Positions 17,988 through 26,517 of a stretch of DNA of 64,000 nt are shown piece after piece. The stretch covers positions 8,818,163 through 8,882,162 of the forward strand of contig NZ_CP042425.1 in assembly GCF_008254045.1 (NCBI RefSeq), written 5' to 3'. This DNA comes from Limnoglobus roseus (lineage in GTDB: Bacteria > Planctomycetota > Planctomycetia > Gemmatales > Gemmataceae). A model generated the notes under the pieces. That model was not told where the DNA came from. It made no database searches and was given only the letters and a program-made list of their open reading frames with translations. Position 1 is the stretch's first letter; each line of letters starts with the position of its first letter. Position numbers and translations under genes: made by a program.

Positions 17988-18554
17988 ATGGCGGATTCTA
18001 CTTCAATCGACCAAATGATTCCCGCACCCGGTGAGCTTTTCGCCGCAGTCGATTTGCTCCCGCTAATCTACCAGGAACTCCGCAAACTTGCGGCATCCCT
18101 ACTACAAGGCGAATCGCCCGGCCAAACACTCCAGCCCACCGCCCTGGTTCATGAGGTTTACCTCCGCCTCGTGGGCACGAACCACGACCGCAAGTGGGCG
18201 GGTCGCGGGCACTTCTTCGGGGCCGCGGCGCGGGCCATGCGTCAAATTCTGGTGGACGCGAGTCGCCAGAAGCGCGCGGCCAAGCGGGGCGGGGGCTGGA
18301 ACAGGTTGGTGCTCGAAGACACTGACCTAATCCCCGGCGTCCCCCCCCGTACCGAGGACTTGTTGTCTGTTGACGAAGCGATGACCCGATTGGAGTCTAA
18401 AGACCCGGGAAAGGCACGGATTGTCGAACTGCGGTATTTCGCGGGCCTGTCCGTGGCCGAGGCGGCCCAGATACTGGGGATCTCGACGGCCAAGGCCAAG
18501 AGGGATTGGGTCTTCGCCAAAGCATGGCTCTACGGCGAACTCACCCGTGAGTGA
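17988..18554 (+). CDS. ECF RNA polymerase sigma factor, 188 aa
   Basis: The ATG at 17988 begins MADSTSIDQM. Region 2 covers about 20-95: LLPLIYQELRKLAASLL, ALVHEVYLRLV, GHFFGAAARAMRQILVDAS, QKRAAKRGG. Region 4 covers about 125-185: ELRYFAGLSVAEAAQILGI, then STAKAKRDWVFAKAWLYGEL. The HFFGAAARAMRQILVD and SKAWLY-type signatures place it in the planctomycete ECF group usually encoded next to a Ser/Thr kinase. Such a kinase starts 113 bp downstream (18667), although it is truncated. The frame is also open upstream into a different gene; the fusion is not considered real. Confidence 0.9.
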   Translation: MADSTSIDQMIPAPGELFAAVDLLPLIYQELRKLAASLLQGESPGQTLQPTALVHEVYLRLVGTNHDRKWAGRGHFFGAAARAMRQILVDASRQKRAAKRGGGWNRLVLEDTDLIPGVPPRTEDLLSVDEAMTRLESKDPGKARIVELRYFAGLSVAEAAQILGISTAKAKRDWVFAKAWLYGELTRE

Positions 18555-18666
18555 ACGGCCCGTCAAAAAATTGCCGACAATTTTTCAGTTGACCGCGCCT
18601 TGTGGTGCCCCTGTTACGCACTGTTCGGTAGGGCATTGAGCGATTCTCCGTGTCGGGGCGATACCG

Positions 18667-19171
18667 ATGAGCCGTGCCGAAGAGTTTGAAACCATACTCG
18701 CGGACGCCGTCGAAATCCCGTCGGCCGAAGGCCGCCGGGCCTACCTGGACCGTGCCTGCAATGGCGATCAAGAGTTCCGCCAACGGGTGGGGTTGTACGT
18801 CGACCTGTACCTCCGGTCGGGTGCCTTTCTCGAGACACCGCCGGCGTCTCTGGACGGGGGACGACTTCAACGCCCCGAAGAGTTGGGGCCCGGGATCCAA
18901 CTCGGGCCGTACGTCCTCCGGGAGTTAGTCGCCGAGGGCGGGATGGGGGCGGTGTACCGCGCAGACCAGCAGTCCCCCATCCGCCGCGAAGTGGCGATTA
19001 AGTTCATCCGGTCCGGGATGGACACGCGACACGTGCTCGCGCGGTTTGAGGCTGAGCGGCAGGCCCTGGCCATGATGGACCACCCTTCGATCGCTCGCAT
19101 CTTTGAGGCCGGCCTATCACCCGGCGGCCGACCCTATTTCGTCATGGAGTTCGTCCGCGGTGATCCGATGC
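18667..19171 (+). pseudogene. Ser/Thr protein kinase, truncated in the kinase domain
   Basis: The first 168 codons match the N-terminus of planctomycete Hanks-type kinases. A helical N-terminal region (DAVEIPSAEGRRAYLDRAC) precedes the kinase N-lobe from about residue 80: Gly-rich loop LVAEGGMGAVYRA, invariant Lys in EVAIKFIRSGMD, alpha-C FEAERQALAMM, hinge YFVMEFVRG. The match stops after GDPM (19171), before the HRD and DFG motifs, so no active kinase can be made. Beyond the junction another protein's C-terminal tail appears in a different frame. The kinase frame itself runs on by chance into the secreted-protein gene at 19384. Confidence 0.85.
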
Positions 19172-19240
19172 ACCAAGTACCGGTTCGAGAAGGAGAAGGA
19201 CTTCCTCGCGTGGTGTTACACCGCCACGCAGGCGGACTGA
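19172..19240 (+). pseudogene. Orphan C-terminal tail of an unidentified gene
   Basis: Starting exactly where kinase similarity ends, the +2 frame reads TKYRFEKEKDFLAWCYTAT then QAD and a TGA stop (19238-19240). The composition looks like a natural protein C-terminus. Its source gene is not in the window. This supports a deletion or recombination joining two unrelated genes at about 19171. Confidence 0.45.
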
Positions 19241-19383
19241 CGCCGAACCAGACGACACGCCGGCCCCTCCCCGCCCGGACCGGTCGCTCAGCCGGCGGGT
19301 GCCGCCCCGCACATCGTCCTTGCCCCGCCAGCCCGACCGGCACGCTCATTGCTCGCCGCCCTCATCCGTATCGAGACCACGCC

Positions 19384-19908
19384 ATGATCCGCGCACTTGT
19401 CACCCTGCTCGTTGTCGCCCCGCTGGCCGTCGCCGCCCCGCCGTCGAAGGGGACCGAGGCCAAGTCGCCGCTGACGCTGGAGGCGAGCCTGAGCGGCACG
19501 GGCGACGGCGGGCGGGTCGCGTTCTTGAGCGTGCGGCTGGTCGCGGCGGGCGACGCGGTGGTGATGACCGAGCGACTGACGGCCGTCGTCGAGCAGACCG
19601 AAACCAAGTCGACCGTGACCCTCCGGCCGGCCGACCGGAAGGACGCCAAAGGGCGGTCGGTCATCCCGATCGCGTCGGCCCTCGGCGGGGTGAGCCTCCG
19701 ACCGGACGAGGTCGCATCCGTCACCGTCCCGAACACCGCGGACGTGCACAACGTGACGTCCGCCGCCGCCGCGGGGAAGGTCGAGTTGACCGTCGTGTAC
19801 GAGGTGCCGGACGCCTGGGCCAAGCGGTTCGGGCTGACGGCCGCCGAGGCCCGCGGCGTGGCCACGATCGCGGAGCCGAAGGAGAAGCCGGCGGATCGCC
19901 GACCGTAG
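19384..19908 (+). CDS. Secreted protein of unknown function, 174 aa
   Basis: The ATG at 19384 gives the signal peptide MIRALVTLLVVAPLAVAAPP. The mature part is beta-rich (LTLEASLSGTGDGGRVAFLSVRL as one strand set, VVEQTETKSTVTLRPADRK), ending in a charged tail EPKEKPADRRP. It is not a recognised family; a small periplasmic or surface domain is likely. The frame is continuous with the truncated kinase upstream, but the signal peptide marks this as the true start. Confidence 0.7.
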   Translation: MIRALVTLLVVAPLAVAAPPSKGTEAKSPLTLEASLSGTGDGGRVAFLSVRLVAAGDAVVMTERLTAVVEQTETKSTVTLRPADRKDAKGRSVIPIASALGGVSLRPDEVASVTVPNTADVHNVTSAAAAGKVELTVVYEVPDAWAKRFGLTAAEARGVATIAEPKEKPADRRP

Positions 19909-20310
19909 GCAATCATGAAGTGAGGGTTGGCCACGGGCACAGGCCGGCCCCCAAGTCGCGGCCCGCTCGCCCGGGTCAGATTGGTGGCCGGGCGCGGACT
20001 GCGGCGGTTAGCCCCAGACGACAGGGGCAGGCACTCGCCGCGGACCGCGACTACGGCCGGGAGGAGGTTGGCCGAGCCGCGTCGCCAGGACCGCGAGCCT
20101 GCGTCCGATTCAACATATCGCCAGCAACGTCGCCTCCCAATCAGAATGGGGAAACTCCGGAGGGTACGGCCCTTCGCCGGGGATATACCGCCCCGTTCCC
20201 CTCGCGGATTTTCCCCCGCGTGGCACGAGGCGAGTGGGGCGGATGAACCCGCCCTCTCCCTTCTGTGCGGCCCGCGTCCGACGCCATGACCGACCACCAA
20301 ACCACCCGCG
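19909..20310. other. Intergenic, no gene seen
   Basis: About 400 bp between the secreted-protein gene and the ArsR-like fragment. Frames on both strands are short or compositionally implausible. No repeat or hairpin of note. Confidence 0.5.
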
Positions 20311-20610
20311 ATGGCCGCCATGCTCGCGGCCATCGCGGAACCGACGCGGGTGCGGATCGCCGAACGCTTGGGCGTGAATCTCGATAACGTCTCGCACCAC
20401 CTCGGCGTGCTCAAGGCAGCCGGCATTCTGGCCGGCGAGAAGCGCGGCAGACACGTCGAATACGACTTCGCTCCGGGCGTCTTCACGCCGCCTCGGAAGG
20501 ACAATGACCTCGGCACCCTGCACTTCCGCGAGTGGCGGATCGGCATTGGGCGGACGGCGGGGTTTAAGACGCTGGGCCAACCGTCACGCCGTTCAGTTCG
20601 AAGGGACTGA
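20311..20610 (+). pseudogene. ArsR-type regulator remnant
   Basis: The translation has LAAIAEPTRVRIAERLGV directly followed by NLDNVSHHLGVLKAAGILA and GEKRGRHVEYDFAPGVF. This is the start and recognition helix of an ArsR-family winged helix, but the 20-25 residues normally between the first helix and the NVSHHL recognition helix are missing. The protein ends in an unrelated-looking basic tail. Probably an internally deleted, non-functional gene. It lies 290 bp upstream of the IS66-family transposon. Confidence 0.6.
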
Positions 20611-20995
20611 TCGACAGCGGGCGTGCCGCCCGGGATGGGCGCGAAGGCAACCGACTCATGCCCGTCCTGACGGGGCTCGGCGACGCGGCGCAGGGCGATC
20701 AAGAGAAGCTGTCGCAATTGGCGTTGCCGCTCGGCCAGGTGTGGAACAGCGGGTCGGTCGAAAAGGAGAGTTCAACATCTTCGCCGAGGCCGGCGCGGAC
20801 CTGCAAGCGTTCACGCCGGCGGCCGCGGTTCGAAGAGTGCCGGCGGGCGATCAATCGGAGAAGCTGGAGGTCAGAGTTGCCCGTTGCAATGTTACGAACA
20901 CTCAAGCGTACTTGTTTAGCGGGTCAACTCGTTGGGTCTCGTTCGCCGATCGGTTACTCGGATAGCCGTCTCTGCCATTTGATGCCCTTTACTAG

Positions 20996-22405
20996 TATTA
21001 CTCCGTTAGCTAGGGCGGCCGCTTGCCGAGAAGTTCGGGCACGGTTTGACGGCAGACCGGGCAGCGGGCGCACCAGCACGCGAGCACCGCTTGCAACTGC
21101 TCCCGCAGCCCCGGAAGGGTCAGCCCGGCGAGACTTTTTTTCGGCGGGTCCGGCGGAGGTCTTGGAGGAAGGCGTAAGCCATCAGGACGAGGACGGCGTG
21201 GTGGTTCCATCCCCGCCACGACCGCCCCTCGAAGTGGTCCAACCCGAGCTCGTCTTTCAACTCGCGGTAGCTGTGCTCCACCCACCAGCGGCTCTTGGCC
21301 GCGGCGACCAATCGCTTCAGGCTCGTCGCGGCCGGCAAGTTGCTGAAGAAGTACTTGGCCGGCTGATCCGCCCCCGCCGGCCATTCGACCAGCAGCCAGC
21401 AGGCGCCCCCCGGCTCACGGCCGCTCGACAGCTTGTGCGCCGGTCGGACCCGCCAAGCGGCGAACCGGCCGGCCATCTTTCCCTTGGTCCCTTTCCGCCA
21501 CATCACGGCGCGGAAGTCCGCCACGCGACCCAACGCCCATTCCTTGACGTTGGGTGATTTCGCCCCGGCCCGGACGCCGGCCGGTCGCGTCGGTGGTCGC
21601 CCGGTGCGGCCGGCCGGCGGGACCGGCCCCAGATCGGCGTCGGCCGCGACTACCTTCAACGTCGAGTCGATGCCGACGAAGTACGTCCGGCCGTCGGCCG
21701 CCAGTTGCTCGCGGAATTCGGTCACGGTCCCGAACAGGCTGTCGGCCAGCACGACGCCACAAAATCCATGGCCCGCCGCCTGCCGGAGCATAGCTAACGC
21801 CATCTGCCACTTCGGCCGGTAGCCGACCGCGACGGGGACGCCGGCCCGGGCCATGCGATCGGCGTCGTCCGCCCACGCTTGCGGCAGGTACAGTTGGGCG
21901 TCCAGCCCCACGACCTCTTTGGCCGTCGCGAACTGCAAGGTCACGGCCACCTGGCAACTCGCCACTTTGCCGAGGGTGCCGGTGTACTGACGGGCCACGC
22001 CGACGGAGTGCGTGCCCTGCTTGGGGAACCCGGTGTCGTCGATGATGACCACGCCGGCCGTGCCGAACCGGCGGGCGACCCACGCCTGCAGGCCGCCGCG
22101 GACCTCGCCGGTGTCCCACGGGCTCTGATTGAGGAACTGCTGAAGGGCTTGCTCGTAGTCCGCGTCGCCCTGCTCGATCGTCTTCAACCGGGCGGCCATC
22201 GGCTCGACACTCTTGCGGTGGCCGTCGAGGAGGATGCCCCGCAGGTAGGCATCGCACCATCGCCGGCGGCGGGCGTTGCCCAGCGTGCCCGCGACCTCGT
22301 CCAGGAAGGCGGTCAGCTCCCGCCGCAGCTTTGCAAGCTTCCGTGCGTCCATCCCGCCAGAGTACGGCGGGATCGAGACGAAGTAAATAACCTAACGGAG
22401 TAATA
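20996..22405 (-). mobile_element. IS701-family insertion sequence, 1,410 bp, CTAG target duplication
   Basis: The terminal inverted repeats TATTACTCCGTTAG lie at 20996-21009 and, inverted, at 22392-22405. They are flanked by CTAG at 20992-20995 and 22406-22409. CTAG fits the YTAR 4-bp duplication known for IS701 elements. The single transposase gene fills the element. Removing the IS and one CTAG joins the two halves of the DUF6891-type gene in frame, which confirms the boundaries. Confidence 0.95.
21010..22352 (-). CDS. IS701-family transposase (DDE), needs a -1 shift at A7 for its full C-terminus
   Basis: The ATG at 22350-22352 starts a 410-aa frame that stops at 21120. Catalytic residues are visible: D in VVIIDDTGFPKQG, D in VVLADSLFG, and E in WWVEHSYRELKDELGL. 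The first frame ends abruptly in RRKKVSPG. In the -1 frame, the usual IS701 tail follows immediately (SLAGLTLPGLREQLQAVLA, then CARCPVCRQ) and stops at 21010, right at the terminal repeat. The switch coincides with seven A residues (T7 on the plus strand, 21135-21141). This is a classical slippery site, so either programmed -1 frameshifting or a one-base indel explains it. Confidence 0.9.
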
Positions 22406-23104
22406 CTAGCAGGCGTGTCTTGATGGCCTCGTCCCAAACCACGGTGAAGCCGGCCGTCTCCAAGGCTCGCTTGATCCGTCGGCCTATTTCGATGCCTTTC
22501 TCGTCGTCGCCGCGGATATCGCCATAGGTAAGATGAAGATCACCGTTCTCCATGACCCGCTCCAGATCCTGACCGTGGTAGAAGCAGTAGCCGCCGATGC
22601 CCGACTGCTCACCACCAGCCTCGTGGTAGAACTGAGTCACATCGTCTAGGCCGTTGTCCTGGGTATAGCCCGCGTTCTGCAACGCCAGAATGCCTTGCTG
22701 CTCCAACAACTCAAAGACTTGATCCAAGCGGTCACAGTCAGTGATGGCTGGCCAGGCCAGCTCGTCCGCACGCTTCTTGCGGAACTCCTCTTCGATGCGA
22801 GCTCGGAGCCAGCCGTGATCAAGCTCACCCGGGCTGAGCACAGCCTCGTCGATCATCTCGACGATCCCGTCGGCATCGTAAAAACCCGACCACACGAATT
22901 GGCGGACGGATTCAACCGCGACTGCTTCCTTATCCATTCCGGCTCCGCTTCGCTCCTGGTTCTTCTTGGCCGCCACGCACGTACCAACGGCTCTCCCGTT
23001 GGTCACCTGTTGGCGACTAATGGACACGACTTCCTTCTCTCCCGCTCACGCATTCTTTCTCCGGCAATCGCATCTGGCCTTCCTCCGTTTCCGGTGCTCG
23101 TTCA

Positions 23105-24481
23105 TCACCCGAACAGCGGCGGGCGTGTCAGGAGCCGGTTGCCGAACCAGCGTAACGTCTGGCTGATGTGGTCCACGACCGAGAGCGTCTGGCGGCGGCA
23201 CGTCTCGAACACGGACATCAGTACGCCCTGCGCCTGCGCACCTGCCGCCGTCCGGTTCCCACCCCAGACCTTACGATTCACTACCGCCGGGCGGATCGCC
23301 TGCTCGGCCTTCCAGTTCGTCGGCTCGATCCGCGGGTCGAACACGAACGCGAACCACTGCTCGAAGTGGTTCCGCAGGTGCCGCGCCAGAGTAGCGTACT
23401 CCGGCACCGCCCGCGGTCGGCGCACCAGATCCAGCAGGCGGTCGTCGAACGACACCCGATGCGCGTCGAGTTGGTTGTCGGTCCACGTCCCCGGCACGTA
23501 CCCGTTCCGCCAGTGGATCGCCTCGGTGAACAGCGCGATCACCTGCCGCGGGAAGCGAACGGCCCCGCGGGTGGCGGTCGCCAGCAGGTCGCGGGCGCGG
23601 CGGAGCACGTGGGCCACACATTGCTGATGGATCGCCCCCTCGAACCGCTCGTAGGAGGCGAACCCGTCGTGGCTCAAGACACCCGACCAGTCCGCTCCGA
23701 TCACCCGCTCCAGGGCGTCGGCACTGCGCTTCGAGTCGATGCCGTACGCGGTGGCACGGTCACCGACCCAGGCGTGGAGCCAGGCCGGGTGCCCTCCGAC
23801 CCGCCACCCCGTCTCGTCCGCCGCGATCTGCTCGGACGACCGCACGTCGTCGAGGATCAGCGTGTAGTCCGGTTCGAGCCGGGCCGCGGCCCGCAGGTCG
23901 ATCCGGGCGCTGGCCCCGCGGGTCAGGGTGATGCCGAACAGGGTCCGGAAGGCCGACGCGACCTTCCCGTGCGACAGGCCCATCTGGGTGTGCAGGACCG
24001 CGGCCGCGGCCTGGGCGTCGGGGCCGACCTGGCTGGCGGCCGCACCCAGGGCGTCGGATGTCTGGAGCGGGTGCCGGCCCTGGGTGCGCTTGCCGCACCC
24101 CTCGCAGTGTCCGACGTGGACGCGGAACTTGCGGATCAGCGGCGTGCGGGGGATCTCGGTCTGATACTGGTCGGCGGTGCCGGTCTCGACGAGGCGGCCC
24201 CGACAGTGGGGGCAGGCGTCGGGCAGGTGCGCCTCGTGGCACTCGGCGACCTGCTCGGGCGGGGGCGGCGGACGGTGGCCGTGAGTGCCGTGGGCGTCGC
24301 CCGACTTGCGGCCGGGCGGCTTTGGGTCGGGCTTCGGCGGCCCCTTGCGGAACGGGGCGGCCTGTCGCTTGCCGGCGCGGACGGCCTCCTCCAGCTTCCG
24401 GGTCAACTCGGCGACCTGGGCTTCGAGTTCGGCGACACGCTTGAGGAGATCCCGACAGCGGGGACACGCAGGCTCGTCCAT
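23105..24481 (-). CDS. IS66-family transposase, single-gene type, 458 aa
   Basis: The start ATG is at 24479-24481. The N-terminus has a CPRC pair and a coiled-coil helix (LKRVAELEAQVAELTRKLEEA), typical of the IS66 leucine-zipper region. A Pro/Lys-rich linker (PPKPDPKPPGRKSG) and a zinc-finger pair follow: CPHCRGRL and CEGCGKR. The catalytic core contains ADETGWRVGG and HDGFASYERFEGA with QQCVAHVLRR, ending with EPTNWKAEQAIRPAVVNRK. No tnpA/tnpB accessory genes are present, which fits the solo-transposase branch of the family. It appears intact, 54 bp from the right terminal repeat. Confidence 0.93.
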   Translation of the reverse strand: MDEPACPRCRDLLKRVAELEAQVAELTRKLEEAVRAGKRQAAPFRKGPPKPDPKPPGRKSGDAHGTHGHRPPPPPEQVAECHEAHLPDACPHCRGRLVETGTADQYQTEIPRTPLIRKFRVHVGHCEGCGKRTQGRHPLQTSDALGAAASQVGPDAQAAAAVLHTQMGLSHGKVASAFRTLFGITLTRGASARIDLRAAARLEPDYTLILDDVRSSEQIAADETGWRVGGHPAWLHAWVGDRATAYGIDSKRSADALERVIGADWSGVLSHDGFASYERFEGAIHQQCVAHVLRRARDLLATATRGAVRFPRQVIALFTEAIHWRNGYVPGTWTDNQLDAHRVSFDDRLLDLVRRPRAVPEYATLARHLRNHFEQWFAFVFDPRIEPTNWKAEQAIRPAVVNRKVWGGNRTAAGAQAQGVLMSVFETCRRQTLSVVDHISQTLRWFGNRLLTRPPLFG

Positions 24482-24556
24482 GCCGCGATACTACCAGATC
24501 AGCCCGCGTTCGACTGCCCTGGGGCCGGATGGGGCGCTAAACAAGTACACTCAAGC

Positions 24557-24928
24557 CAACGACACATCAAGGTAGGTCTAGCGTTCGAGGATCCAAGAGT
24601 TAAAAGCCAGCTTAAGGGACGAAGATTCAATCCGGAAGCGATCCGGATATTCCCCAGATGAGCGTCAGGGCAATCTTCTACGCCGACCCTGTTGACGAGC
24701 GACCTTGAAGGCCGATAATTACTGTGAGGCGTGCAAAGACAAATATCCACATGGATATGTTCACATCCCCACACGCTCGTCAGACTCGCAGGTGTTTGGT
24801 TCTATCGAGGTTCCCAAACACTCGTAAGTATTGATCAATTGTATTAACAAGCGATTCCAGGTGCGGAATACTTGTTCCCCCAATCCGGGGGACTCATGTT
24901 TTTCGATTGAACCTCGCTCGGGGAAATT
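24557..24928. other. Intergenic region upstream of the first DUF1559 gene
   Basis: 370 bp of lower GC content than the surroundings. No gene is supported. The sequence around 24825-24850 is AT-rich (TATTGATCAATTGTATT) and is a plausible place for the promoter of the DUF1559 gene. A GGGGA ribosome-binding site lies 4 nt before the ATG at 24929. Confidence 0.45.
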
Positions 24929-25906
24929 ATGGCTCTTGTGACAATGCCTCTACGTCGCGTCAAACGGCCTGGCTTCACACTCATCGAATTACTGGTCGTC
25001 ATCGCGATTATTGCCATCTTGATCGGCCTCTTGCTGCCGGCCGTGCAGAAGGTCCGAGAGGCGGCGAGTCGGGCGAAGTGTACGAACAACCTCAAGCAGA
25101 TCGGCTTGGCGGTTCACGGGTATCACGACATCAACAACGGGGTTCCGGTTGAGGGCACGAGCCAGGGGATTAGTTGGCCCATGCGGATCATGCCGCACAT
25201 TGAAGGAGGCTCGGTTTACAACCTCGTCAATCCTCTCTTCCAGACGGCCATCGCCTCGGAAGCCTCGTCCGGACTGTCCACGGCCACGCAAACGGCGTAC
25301 ACGACGGCGTCTCAAAAGGTCGACAGCACGATGTCCGTCCCGATCTTCCTTTGTCCAAGCCGTCGGTCCTCGTCCGTCGGTCCGATGATCGACTATGCCG
25401 GGGCATACGCGAGCGGTGTGGCGGCGACGAGCCTGAACACGTACACCGACAATTCCGGCTATCTCACGATTCTCGACACGAGAACGCAGGGTATCAAGGC
25501 CATCGGGGTTGCGCTCGGCAACATGACTGCCGGCAGTTCTAACACGATCATGGTCGCCCACAAGTCCCTCCGTCCGAGCCACTACATGGGGAATCAGATC
25601 GAACAAGATATGGGATACGCTTATACGAAGTTCAGTTCCAACAAGGGTTCGGGATTTGACCACATGCGATGGTCGGACTCTGGAGGAAGCGGAGCTTCTT
25701 CGGGCAAGGGGTACGTTCGAGACAGCGAAACGGTTGATGAAAATCACTTCGGCGGAAGCCATGATGCGGGATCGCCCGTACTGTTTGGTGACGGATCAGT
25801 CCGCATGTACCGCTACCTTTACGCAGATTCCTCGAACATGAATGACTGTGCAGTGTTCCAGGCTCTTCTTTCGTACAATCGCTCAATCCTTGTCTCCGCT
25901 GAATAA
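24929..25906 (+). CDS. DUF1559 protein with prepilin-type leader, 325 aa
   Basis: The N-terminus [15 protein letters not shown] / [18 protein letters not shown] is a type IV pilin-like leader: basic segment, Gly before Phe at the cleavage site, Glu at position +5, then a hydrophobic helix. It is followed by the DUF1559 signature [33 protein letters not shown]. The C-terminus has the family motif [12 protein letters not shown]. Such proteins are highly multiplied in planctomycetes and are thought to be exported pseudopilin-like surface or periplasmic proteins. Its order with the second DUF1559 gene suggests tandem duplication with divergence, each gene with its own terminator. Confidence 0.95.
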   Translation: MALVTMPLRRVKRPGFTLIELLVVIAIIAILIGLLLPAVQKVREAASRAKCTNNLKQIGLAVHGYHDINNGVPVEGTSQGISWPMRIMPHIEGGSVYNLVNPLFQTAIASEASSGLSTATQTAYTTASQKVDSTMSVPIFLCPSRRSSSVGPMIDYAGAYASGVAATSLNTYTDNSGYLTILDTRTQGIKAIGVALGNMTAGSSNTIMVAHKSLRPSHYMGNQIEQDMGYAYTKFSSNKGSGFDHMRWSDSGGSGASSGKGYVRDSETVDENHFGGSHDAGSPVLFGDGSVRMYRYLYADSSNMNDCAVFQALLSYNRSILVSAE

Positions 25907-25943
25907 CCCCGAAGATATGAGTAGAGAGTTGTAACAACCATAC

Positions 25944-25983
25944 ATCGCCTGATGCGCAAATTAGAATTTGCGCATCAGGCGAT
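25944..25983 (+). terminator. 19-bp perfect inverted repeat after the first DUF1559 gene
   Basis: Arms at 25944-25962 and 25965-25983 are perfectly complementary, with two central bases. The arm begins ATCGCCTGATGCGCAAATT. It lies 38 bp after the stop codon and is followed by TCACTTT. A transcription terminator is the simplest reading; the perfect symmetry could also be a protein-binding site. Confidence 0.7.
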
Positions 25984-26517
25984 TCACTTTAAATTGCACC
26001 TTACGTGCGTAGGCGACTTACCTGTGTCGAGCAACGCGGTGACCTTTTTGCGATGGTCGGCGGTCAACGACGCCACGAATGCGACCATTCCGTCAATTGC
26101 ACCGGACGGCCCGCACGGCCCACCTTGGTTCCAGCAATGGACCCCGGCGGTTTTCCGCTTGACGGGACGGGTGTCAGAGTCTCATACCCGGTTCGACGGG
26201 CACATCAGCAAACAGATTCTGTCTATATACCTTCCGAAATACCGGCCCTTACGGGCATCTGGGATTTAACGATATTACTATTGGCCAATCGACCGATTGG
26301 ACACATACTGCTTTAGGATGAAGCTTTTTTAACATTATCATTTCACATTCTTCTGCCTCCGGCTTCTCCGGATATTTACGTGATACATCTATGAGATCTA
26401 GATGCTCATGGATCATGGGGCCATCAGCATTCACCACATCCATCTAAAATTGACCGCACGCCTTGCCATCCGCCGACGCCGTCTTTTCACTCTGCTCTCT
26501 CATTAGAAGGCTTTGAC
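25984..26517. other. AT-rich intergenic region between DUF1559 genes
   Basis: About 530 bp, clearly lower in GC than the rest of the window, especially 26260-26460. A 64-codon minus-strand frame (26249-26443) starts MDVVNADGPMIHEHLDLI and has a natural amino-acid mix. It could be a small gene but has no recognised relative, so I leave it uncalled. Otherwise probably the promoter region of the gene at 26518. Confidence 0.4.

Larger units (their letters stand above)
20954..22937 (-). pseudogene. DUF6891-like cargo gene, split by the IS701 element
   Basis: The ATG at 22935-22937 starts MDKEAVAVESVRQFVWSGF, then DADGIVEMIDEAVLS, DQVFELLEQQGILALQNAGY, GGYCFYHGQDLERVM and LTYGDIRGDDEKGIEIGRRI. This pattern matches DUF6891-type proteins, whose function is unknown (family call from memory). 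After DEAIKTRLLV the frame runs into the IS and stops (TAG at 22392). Joining 22406 to the sequence left of 20996, keeping one CTAG, gives DEAIKTRLLVKGIKWQRRLSE and a TAA stop at 20954-20956. That is a natural C-terminus, so the gene was intact before IS701 insertion. About 190 aa originally. Confidence 0.85.
20908..24548 (-). mobile_element. IS66-family transposon with DUF6891 cargo gene, 8-bp target duplication
   Basis: Both ends read GTACTTGTTTAGCG inward (left 20908-20921, right 24535-24548). The element is flanked by the identical 8-bp sequence ACTCAAGC at 20900-20907 and 24549-24556. An 8-bp duplication and ends beginning GTA are characteristic of IS66 elements. Inside are the intact transposase (23105-24481) and, downstream in the same orientation, a DUF6891-type gene (start 22937), which is therefore carried as a passenger. 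An IS701-family copy has inserted into that passenger gene, lengthening the element from about 2.2 kb to 3.64 kb. The preserved duplication suggests fairly recent movement. Confidence 0.93.

Noticed and set aside
18667-19908. A single 413-aa kinase/secreted fusion protein
   Set aside because: The frame is continuous by chance. Kinase similarity stops at 19171, and a signal peptide starts at 19384, so these are two separate genes.
472-24481. Composite transposon bounded by two IS66 copies
   Set aside because: The two IS66 transposases belong to different subgroups. One is decayed, and the other has its own local termini and target duplication.
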